NCBI GenBank assembly: GCA_036276035.1
Contig: DASUCM010000127.1
Span: 1 to 23,430 of the forward strand
Reading direction: 5' to 3'
Origin: JACDAF01 sp036276035
Lineage (GTDB): Bacteria > Chloroflexota > Limnocylindria > P2-11E
Length of the DNA stretch: 23,430 nt
Each line of letters begins with the position of its first letter. The stretch's first letter is position 1. The notes under the pieces are model-generated. The model saw only the letters and a program-made list of their open reading frames with translations. It did not search any database and was not told the DNA's origin. Positions 7,104 to 13,099 of this stretch are shown here, in pieces. The position numbers were made by a program, and so were the translations under genes.

Positions 7104-8658
7104 CCCGCGCCGCTTCGGCGCGCTCCTGCTCGCGCTCCTCCTGCTGGCCGGCGCGTGCGCGCAGGGGCAGCCGTCGCCGAGCCAGGCCCCCGGCCGTACG
7201 GCCGCCCCCCTCGCCGCCGACAAGATCCAGCTCCTGCACACGAACGACATCCACGGGAAGCTCGAGCCGACGATCGTCACCGCCGGATCGTCCAGCTTCG
7301 AGCAGGGCGGCCTCGCCTGGCTCTCGGGCTGGGTCGCGCAGAGCCGCTCCCGCGCGCCGGACCGGACCCTGCTCCTCGACGCGGGCGACGCGTGGCAGGG
7401 GACCTTCACCTCGAACGCGAACAAGGGCGAGGCCGTCGTAAGGGCGATGAACGTCATGCGCTACGACGCGCAGGCGCTGGGCAACCACGACTTCGACTGG
7501 GGTCAGGAGGTCCTGCAGCAGCGGGCGAAAGAGGCGACGTTCCCGTTCCTCGCCGCGAACCTCATCGAGACCGCGACGGGGAAGCTGCCCGCCTACGTGC
7601 AGCCTTGGGTGGTCAAGGACGCCGGCCTTGCGAGGGTGGGGATCATCGGCGTCACGAACCCGCGCTCGGCGTCCATCGTGAAGGCCTCGAGCATCTCGGG
7701 ATGGACCTTCCTGCCGGCGATCGATGCCGTGCGCCGGTACATCGCGGAGGTCCGCGCGCAGGCGGACATCATCGTCGTCCTATCGCACGCTGGCGTGGAC
7801 GAGGACAGCGAGCTCGCGCAGGCCGTGCCCGACATCGACGTCATCGTCGGTGGCCATACCCATCTCCCGCTCCGCACCGCGCGCACGATCGGCAAGACGC
7901 GCATCTACCAGACCGGCGCGTACACCGAGAACCTCGGGCGCATCGAGATCACGATCGATCGCGTGACGCGCAGACCGACGGCGATCGCCGGCGTCGACGT
8001 GCTCATCCCGGTCACCTCGGGGACGGTCCGTCCCGATCCGGAGGTCGCCGCCCTCGTCGCGCAGCGTCGCGCCGAAGGGCTCGCCGTCACATCGCGCGTC
8101 GTCGGCTCCACCGCCGTGCCGCTCGAGGGCGTTCGAGGGACCGAGGTGCCGATCGGCAACCTCATCGCCGACGCCCTCCTCGACTACGGGCGAAAGCAGG
8201 GCTGGCAGTCGGACGTCGCGTTCTACAACCAGGCCGGCGTCCGCGCGTCGCTCCCGGCCGGGGACATCACGTTCGGCGCGCTCTACCAGGTGCTGCCGTT
8301 CGCGAACACGATCGTGCAGGTCGATCTCACGGGTACTCAGCTGAAGGAGGTCCTCGAGGGTGCGGCTGGCGCAGCCGGGCGTCTGCACATCGCCGGTGGC
8401 GCGTTCGTCTACCGCTTCTCCGATCCGCCGCTGCAGCGCGTGCTGAGCGCGACCGTCGGCGGCGCGCCGCTCGACCCGGCGCGCATCTACCGCGTCGTCA
8501 CGATCGACTACCTCTACACCGGCGGCGACGGCCACACCGGCTTCAAGAACGGGATCAACGTGAAGGTCGGCGACGTCGAGGTCGACGCGGTCGCCGCGTA
8601 CATCGCCGCGAACTCACCGGTGCACCCGAAGCTCGAAGGCAGGATCGTCCAGCAATAG
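7054..8658 (+). CDS. Lipoprotein 5'-nucleotidase / metallophosphoesterase, non-standard start
   Basis: This is a UshA/YfkN-type secreted nucleotidase of about 534 residues. The two-metal phosphoesterase domain shows HTNDIHG (7237-7257), GDAWQG, GNHDFDWG (from 7480), LSHAG and GGHTH. The C-terminal substrate-binding domain shows GNLIADAL, FYNQAGVRASL and YLYTGGDGHTGF. Upstream in the same frame are Arg-Arg-Phe, a hydrophobic run and a lipobox-like LAGAC (Cys codon 7156-7158), so it is probably lipid-anchored outside the membrane. No ATG, GTG or TTG occurs in frame between the TGA at 6937 and ATG 7447, and 7447 lies after HTNDIHG and GDAW. The start given is an ATC at 7054, which retains the signal peptide; CTG 7126 is an alternative. 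It likely hydrolyses nucleotides or related phosphoesters for scavenging. Confidence 0.8.
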   Translation: MASTSCSTEHTRRPRPSPRRFGALLLALLLLAGACAQGQPSPSQAPGRTAAPLAADKIQLLHTNDIHGKLEPTIVTAGSSSFEQGGLAWLSGWVAQSRSRAPDRTLLLDAGDAWQGTFTSNANKGEAVVRAMNVMRYDAQALGNHDFDWGQEVLQQRAKEATFPFLAANLIETATGKLPAYVQPWVVKDAGLARVGIIGVTNPRSASIVKASSISGWTFLPAIDAVRRYIAEVRAQADIIVVLSHAGVDEDSELAQAVPDIDVIVGGHTHLPLRTARTIGKTRIYQTGAYTENLGRIEITIDRVTRRPTAIAGVDVLIPVTSGTVRPDPEVAALVAQRRAEGLAVTSRVVGSTAVPLEGVRGTEVPIGNLIADALLDYGRKQGWQSDVAFYNQAGVRASLPAGDITFGALYQVLPFANTIVQVDLTGTQLKEVLEGAAGAAGRLHIAGGAFVYRFSDPPLQRVLSATVGGAPLDPARIYRVVTIDYLYTGGDGHTGFKNGINVKVGDVEVDAVAAYIAANSPVHPKLEGRIVQQ

Positions 8659-9428
8659 CTGCTCTCCTCGAGCTCGCGGAGGCCGCCGCCCGGGCCGCCG
8701 GCGAGATCCTGCTCACGCGCTGGGAGAAGCCGCCGCTCGGCCTGTCCACGAAGTCGAGCGCGACCGACCCCGCCTCCGACGCGGACCGCGCGGCCGAGGT
8801 CGCGATCATCCGGCTCATCCACGACAGCCGGCCCGACGACGCGATCGTCGCCGAGGAAGGCGGCCATAGTGCGGGGACGAGCGGCGTCCGCTGGCTCATC
8901 GACCCGCTCGACGGCACGGTGAACTACCTCTACGGCGCGCCGCACTGGTCCGTGAGCATCTGCGCGCTCGAAGGGCGCGACGCGCTCGCCGCGGTGGTGT
9001 TCGATCCCGTGCGCAACGAGCTCTTCGCGGCGGAGGCAGGGAAGGGCGGCCGGGTCGGCGATCAGCGCCTTGCCGTCACGGCGGAGACCGACCTGTCGCG
9101 CGTCCTCCTCGCCACCGGCTTCTCGTACGTTGCCGACGAACGCGGGGCCCAGGCGCGCCAGCAGGCCGCGCTCATCGCGCGCATCCGGGACCTCCGCCGG
9201 AGCGGCTCGGCCGCCCTCGATCTCGCCTACGTTGCTGCCGGGCGTGTCGACGCGTACATGGAGACGTATGCGAACCCGTGGGACTGGGCAGCAGGGTCGC
9301 TGCTCGTGCGCGAGGCCGGCGGGCGGGTGAGCGACGTGCCCGGCGTGCGCAGGGGTGTGGACGGGATCCTCGCGAGCGGGCCTGGCGTGCACGACGCGCT
9401 GCTCGCGCTCGCGCATGCAAAGGCCTAA
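8655..9428 (+). CDS. Inositol monophosphatase family phosphatase, probable ATA start
   Basis: This is about 257 residues, the normal size for the family. All metal-site motifs are present: AEEGG (E67/E68), DPLDGTVN (83-90) and WDWAAG near the C-terminus, which supplies the third Asp. These Mg-dependent enzymes remove phosphate from inositol phosphates, histidinol phosphate, fructose bisphosphate or PAP; the sequence does not decide between them. Homology begins right at codon ATA 8655 (then Ala-Ala-Leu-Leu-Glu-Leu-Ala). This ATA overlaps the TAG stop of the nucleotidase as ATAG. No ATG, GTG or TTG precedes it in frame for a long distance, and the first one after it would remove the EE motif. 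The co-transcribed nucleotidase suggests a phosphate or nucleotide salvage role. Confidence 0.85.
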   Translation: MAALLELAEAAARAAGEILLTRWEKPPLGLSTKSSATDPASDADRAAEVAIIRLIHDSRPDDAIVAEEGGHSAGTSGVRWLIDPLDGTVNYLYGAPHWSVSICALEGRDALAAVVFDPVRNELFAAEAGKGGRVGDQRLAVTAETDLSRVLLATGFSYVADERGAQARQQAALIARIRDLRRSGSAALDLAYVAAGRVDAYMETYANPWDWAAGSLLVREAGGRVSDVPGVRRGVDGILASGPGVHDALLALAHAKA

Positions 9429-9436
9429 GAACTCTC

Positions 9437-9442
9437 TAAACT
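9437..9442 (+). promoter_or_regulatory. Putative -10 box TAAACT upstream of nuoB
   Basis: TAAACT sits in the 21-nt gap between the phosphatase stop and the nuoB ATG, ending 7 nt before the ATG. It is an AT-rich island in very GC-rich surroundings. It would give a leaderless nuo-like operon transcript. No clear -35 box is visible. Confidence 0.5.
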
Positions 9443-9449
9443 GAGGTCG

Positions 9450-10031
9450 ATGACGATCGACGAGAAGGTCGAAGCGCGGCCGATCGATTTCGAGCATGAC
9501 GTCATCCAGAAGCGTCCGACGACCGGCCAGGCGGGCCTGGGGACGCCGGCGGACCCGCGGCCGACGCAGGGCATCCTCGCCAGCGACGACAACATCGTCT
9601 TCACCACCGTCCAGAACCTCGTGAACTGGGCGCGCTCGCGCAGCCCCTGGCCGCTCGGGTACGGGCTTGCCTGCTGCGCCATCGAGATGATGGCCTCCGC
9701 GATGTCGCACCACGACCTCGCGCGCTTCGGCGCCGAGGTGTTCCGCTCGAGCCCGCGGCAGGCGGACGTGATGATCGTCGCGGGCACCGTCACCCACAAG
9801 ATGGCGCCGCGACTCCGCCGTCTGTACGAGCAGATGCCGGAGCCGAAGTGGGTCATCGCCATGGGCAACTGCGCGTCGAGCGGTGGCGAGTTCTGGGACT
9901 CCTACGCGACGCTCCAGGGCGTCGACACGGTCGTGCCCGTGGACGTCTACGTCCCCGGGTGCCCGCCGCGCCCCGAGGCGCTCACCGAGGGAGTGCTGCG
10001 CCTCCGGGAGAAGATCGCCAAGGGTGGCTAG
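9450..10031 (+). CDS. nuoB: NuoB-like complex I subunit carrying cluster N2
   Basis: This 193-residue protein is the subunit that holds the terminal [4Fe-4S] cluster N2 and passes electrons to quinone in complex I. The four ligands are visible: adjacent C75 and C76 in GLACCAIEMM, C141 in MGNCASSGG and C171 in VPGCPPRPEAL. The N-terminal 45 residues are a divergent extension. It opens an operon in which nuoD follows with an 8-nt overlap. NuoA, normally before it, and NuoC, normally between B and D, are both missing here. The core fold looks intact, so electron transfer to a quinone or other acceptor at the B/D interface is plausible. The start ATG 9450 is supported by the TAAACT box immediately upstream. 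Confidence 0.92.
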   Translation: MTIDEKVEARPIDFEHDVIQKRPTTGQAGLGTPADPRPTQGILASDDNIVFTTVQNLVNWARSRSPWPLGYGLACCAIEMMASAMSHHDLARFGAEVFRSSPRQADVMIVAGTVTHKMAPRLRRLYEQMPEPKWVIAMGNCASSGGEFWDSYATLQGVDTVVPVDVYVPGCPPRPEALTEGVLRLREKIAKGG

Positions 10032-11199
10032 CGCGACCGAGACCGAGGTGCTGAAGGGCACGGACATCGAGCTCCCGACCGTCGTCGAGGATGGGCTCGA
10101 GACCGAGGAGCTCATCCTCAACATGGGCCCGCAGCATCCGTCCACGCACGGCGTGCTGCGACTGGTCCTGAAGCTCTCCGGGGAGAAGGTCGTCGAGTGC
10201 ATCCCGGTGATGGGCTACCTGCACCGCGGCCTCGAGAAGATCTTCGAGTGGCGCACGTACCACCAGGGCATCCGCTACGCCGACCAGGCCGACTACGTGT
10301 CGAACATGCTGAACGAGCACGCGTACGCCGGCGCGATGGAGGCGATCGGCGGCATCGAGGTGCCGCGCCGCGCGGAGTACCTGCGCGTCATCGTCGACGA
10401 GCTCTCGCGCTGCGCGTCGCACCTCGTGTGGCTCGGCACGTACGGGCTGGACGTCGGCGCGACGACGCCGGTGCTGTGGTGCTTCCGCGACCGCGAGGAG
10501 ATCCTCGACATGTTCGAGGAGATCTGCGGCTCGCGGATGAACTTCAACTACTACCGTCCCGGCGGCCTCCTGTACGACTTCCCGCCCGGCCTGCTCGGCA
10601 AGCTCTCGCGCTTCCTCGACCGCTACGAGAAGCACATCGAGGAGGACTACGTCACGGTCCTCGACCAGAACGAGATCTTCCTCGAGCGCACCATGGGGGT
10701 CGGCGTCATCCCCCCGGACGTCGCGAAGGCGTACGGCGTCACCGGCCCGATGCTCCGTGGCTCCGGCGTGGACTGGGACCTGCGGCGCGACCGCCCGTAC
10801 TCCATCTATCACGAGCTCACGACCGTGAAGCCGGTCGTCGCGACGGAAGGCGACGCGTACGCGCGCTACCGCGTCCGGCTTGGCGAGATGCGCCTCGCGA
10901 TCCAGATCGTCCGCGAGTGCATCGACCGGCTGCCGGGCGGGCCCGTGCGCGCGCGCCTCGGCCACGTCTGGAAGTGCCCGCCCGGGGAGGCCTACTACAC
11001 GGTCGAGGGCGCGAAGGGCGAGGTCGGCGTGTACATGATCAGCGACGGCCGCTCGCCGAACCCCTTCCGCGCAAAGTACCGCGGCCCGTCGTTCGTGAAC
11101 CTCCAGATCCTCCCGTGGCTGCTGCGCGGCCGCCTCGTCGGCGACGTCGTCGCGATACTCGGCTCCATCGACATCGTGCTCGGGGACGTGGACAGGTGA
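10024..11199 (+). CDS. nuoD: NuoD-like complex I subunit (quinone-site subunit), shortened
   Basis: This is 391 residues from GTG 10024, overlapping nuoB by 8 nt. It shows the family hallmarks: NMGPQHPSTHGVLRL (33-47) with the conserved quinone-site His, LHRGLEK (66-72), DYVSN with the conserved Tyr (Y91), and the terminal GDVDR. It lacks the CxxC pairs of [NiFe]-hydrogenases, so it is Nuo-type and not a hydrogenase. Compared with Thermus Nqo4 and mitochondrial NDUFS2 (recalled sequences), about 25-30 residues are missing before the C-terminal domain: the helix ending in HFKxYTEG is absent and CPPGEAYYTVE follows directly. R68 in LHRG aligns with the Arg of NDUFS2 that is dimethylated by NDUFAF7, whose homologue is encoded in this operon. 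Confidence 0.9.
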   Translation: MASATETEVLKGTDIELPTVVEDGLETEELILNMGPQHPSTHGVLRLVLKLSGEKVVECIPVMGYLHRGLEKIFEWRTYHQGIRYADQADYVSNMLNEHAYAGAMEAIGGIEVPRRAEYLRVIVDELSRCASHLVWLGTYGLDVGATTPVLWCFRDREEILDMFEEICGSRMNFNYYRPGGLLYDFPPGLLGKLSRFLDRYEKHIEEDYVTVLDQNEIFLERTMGVGVIPPDVAKAYGVTGPMLRGSGVDWDLRRDRPYSIYHELTTVKPVVATEGDAYARYRVRLGEMRLAIQIVRECIDRLPGGPVRARLGHVWKCPPGEAYYTVEGAKGEVGVYMISDGRSPNPFRAKYRGPSFVNLQILPWLLRGRLVGDVVAILGSIDIVLGDVDR

Positions 11200-11915
11200 A
11201 AGGCATCGTCAGCGGCATGCTGCGGACGCTCGAGCACATCGTCCGCCCGCGCTCCGTGACGAGGAAGTACCCGTACGAGAAGCGCGAGCTGCCCGAGCGC
11301 TCGCGCGGCCTCATCGCGCTCCTCCTGGAGCCGGAGACGAGCATCTTCAAGTGCGAGTCCTGCCTCATGTGCGAGAAGGCCTGCCCGCCCCGCGCGATCT
11401 CCATCTCGTACCGCTTCCGCCACGGCTTCCGGAAGCGGCCGATGATGGCGCCGCGCGCCTCCTATTACCGCATCCGGATGATCGCCGCGGCGCCGTACGG
11501 GCCGCGCCGGCCGATGTCGACCGCGGTCACGACGATCCCGGCTGAGGAGGAGCGCTCGCTCGACCTCGCCGCGGCGCGGCGGATCATCGCCGAGACGCCG
11601 AAGGGCCCCGATCGCCTCACGCAGATGCTCTACAGGATCCACGAGGCGTACGGCTACCTCCCGTGGACCGTCGCGGAACTGCTCATGGCCGACACCCCGC
11701 GGACGATGACCGACATCTACACGGCCGCGTCGCTGCTGCCGAACTTCCGCGGCGCGCCCCCAGGGAAGGGGACCGCGGTCCCGCGAGGCGGGCGCAAGTA
11801 CACGGGCAACCTCGGCATCGCCGGGACGTGGCCGGAGGTGACGCCGCCGCCGGCCCACGACACGCTGCGCGAGGGCGAGGCGCATCACCCGACGGAGCCC
11901 GCGTATGCCCGCTAG
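11196..11915 (+). CDS. Chimeric NuoI N-terminal half / NuoE helical domain protein
   Basis: This is 239 residues from GTG 11196, in GTGA overlap with nuoD. Residues 1-75 match the first half of NuoI: GMLRTLEHIVRP, PERSRGLIALL, then one [4Fe-4S] motif C53, C56, C59, C63. The second NuoI motif (CIFCGxCVEACP) is absent. Residues about 120-187 match the helical N-terminal domain of NuoE (LTQMLYRIHEAYGYLP and TDIYTAASLLPNF), but the [2Fe-2S] thioredoxin-like half of NuoE is missing: there is no Cys after residue 63. The tail is Gly/Pro-rich and poorly ordered. There is no stop between the halves. An internal ATG at 11514 could give a second product, but the frame is continuous. A structural adaptor holding one cluster is the likeliest role. 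Confidence 0.75.
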   Translation: MKGIVSGMLRTLEHIVRPRSVTRKYPYEKRELPERSRGLIALLLEPETSIFKCESCLMCEKACPPRAISISYRFRHGFRKRPMMAPRASYYRIRMIAAAPYGPRRPMSTAVTTIPAEEERSLDLAAARRIIAETPKGPDRLTQMLYRIHEAYGYLPWTVAELLMADTPRTMTDIYTAASLLPNFRGAPPGKGTAVPRGGRKYTGNLGIAGTWPEVTPPPAHDTLREGEAHHPTEPAYAR

Positions 11916-13077
11916 CACGGCGACGCTCCTGTCGGGGGCGCGGGTCCCCGCGACGAACGGCGAGGTGGGGCCGCAGGAGATCATCGACCGCGTCGAGCGG
12001 TCCGGCCTGCGCGGCCGCGGCGGCGGCGGCTTCCCGCTCGCGCGCAAGCTCGCGTCCGCGCGCGCGAACGCCGCGGGCGGGGACGCCTTCGCGATCGCGA
12101 ACGCCTACGACGCCGACCCTGACAGCCCGCTGTCGCGGACGCTGCTCGAGCGCAACCCGGAGGCCGTGCTCGCGGGCCTGGCGCTCGCGGCAAAGGCCAT
12201 CGGGGCGCGCCGCGCCTTCCTCTACCTGCGTCCCGACGCGCCTGCCGAGCCGTCGTGGAGCTCGCAGCGCGAGGGCCTCTCCATCGAGGTGGTGCGCGGC
12301 CCCGGCGGCTTCATGGGCGGCGAGGAGACGGCGCTCCTCGCGGTCCTCGAGTCGAAGCGCGCGATGGCCCGCCAGCGCCCGCCGTACCCGGCCGCGCAGG
12401 GGCTGGCCCTGCGGCCGACGCTCGTTGCGAGCGCCGAGACGCTCGCGTGGCTGCCGTACGTCGTCGGGAGCGGCGCGCAGCCGCGCACGAAGCTCGTCTC
12501 CGTGACCGGCGCGGTCCGCGACCCGCAGGTCCTCGAGGTCGAGCTCGGCGCCACGCTGCAGGACATCCTCGGCCGCGCCGGAGGCGTCATCGGCGAGCTG
12601 AAGGCGGTCCACGTCGGCGGTCCGACGGGCGGGCTCCTCACGAAGGAGCAGCTCGGCACGCGGCTCGACTTCGACCCGCTGCGCGAGGCGGGCACGCACA
12701 TGGGGTCCGCGCAGATCCGCGTCCTCGGCGACGGCGTGTGCATCGTCGCGGAGGCCGGCCGCCTCTTCGCCTACCTCGCGAAGGAGACCTGCGGCATCTG
12801 CGTCCCGTGCCGCGTCGGCACGAAGCGCGTGCAGGGGATCCTCGAGGGCATCAGCTCCGGCCTCGGCCGCACCGACGACCTGCCGTGGCTCGGTGAGCTC
12901 GGCGACCACCTGAACGAGTTCTCGCTCTGCGGGTTCGGGATCACCTCGGCGTCGATCCTCCGCACGAGCCTGCGCTCCTTCGCCGCGGACTACGAGGCGC
13001 ACCTGGGCGGCCGCTGCCCGACGGGCACGTGCGCGCCGACGCGGTCGCGCCGGTACGAGATGATGGCCCAGCCATGA
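11905..13077 (+). CDS. nuoF: NuoF-like flavoprotein with an altered NADH/FMN site
   Basis: This is 390 residues from ATG 11905, overlapping the previous gene by 11 nt. NuoF features include LRGRGGGGFP (35-44), the FMN loop; GGFMGGEETALL (134-145); VGGPTGG (238-243); and the [4Fe-4S] N3 ligands C296, C299, C302 and C342. In complex I this subunit oxidises NADH with FMN. Two differences stand out: the usual NADExEPGT loop reads NAYDADPDS (67-75), and the usual ICGEETAL reads FMGGEETAL. The N-terminus is some 40 residues shorter than typical NuoF, and two extra Cys lie near the C-terminus (C371, C376). NADH binding is therefore possible but not assured. It is the fourth gene of the nuo-like operon. 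Confidence 0.85.
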   Translation: MPASTATLLSGARVPATNGEVGPQEIIDRVERSGLRGRGGGGFPLARKLASARANAAGGDAFAIANAYDADPDSPLSRTLLERNPEAVLAGLALAAKAIGARRAFLYLRPDAPAEPSWSSQREGLSIEVVRGPGGFMGGEETALLAVLESKRAMARQRPPYPAAQGLALRPTLVASAETLAWLPYVVGSGAQPRTKLVSVTGAVRDPQVLEVELGATLQDILGRAGGVIGELKAVHVGGPTGGLLTKEQLGTRLDFDPLREAGTHMGSAQIRVLGDGVCIVAEAGRLFAYLAKETCGICVPCRVGTKRVQGILEGISSGLGRTDDLPWLGELGDHLNEFSLCGFGITSASILRTSLRSFAADYEAHLGGRCPTGTCAPTRSRRYEMMAQP

Positions 13078-13085
13078 GCCTGAGC

Positions 13086-13091
13086 AGGGAG
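13086..13091 (+). promoter_or_regulatory. Shine-Dalgarno AGGGAG for the 804-residue chimera
   Basis: AGGGAG lies 8 nt before ATG 13100, in the only true gap (22 nt) within the nuo-like operon. It decides the start of the downstream gene against ATG 13074, which overlaps the nuoF stop but is in a different frame. Most other genes here show no such site and rely on overlap or a leaderless start. Confidence 0.6.
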
Positions 13092-13099
13092 CGCGAGCG

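Noticed and set aside
5109..7457. Very long open frame (782 codons) on the - strand opposite the ABC gene
   Set aside because: It is Arg/Glu/Asp/Val-rich with no recognisable domain, and mirrors a strong coding frame on the + strand. Such antisense frames are expected at this GC content. The same applies to 1858-3330, 3427-5178, 8514-10202 and 14216-15454.
7447..8658. ATG 7447 as start of the nucleotidase
   Set aside because: It lacks the HTNDIHG and GDAW metal motifs and the signal peptide that are encoded just upstream in the same open frame.
10024..11199. NuoD as the large subunit of a group 4 [NiFe] hydrogenase
   Set aside because: The two CxxC pairs that bind Ni-Fe are absent, and the quinone-site motifs of NuoD are present.
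11514..11915. A separate NuoE gene starting at ATG 11514
   Set aside because: The frame is continuous with the NuoI-like part and no ribosome-binding site is visible; an internal start stays possible but is not the primary call.
13074..13099. ATG 13074 (ATGA overlap with the nuoF stop) as start of the 804-residue chimera
   Set aside because: It is in a different frame from the chimera. ATG 13100 has a good AGGGAG site 8 nt upstream.
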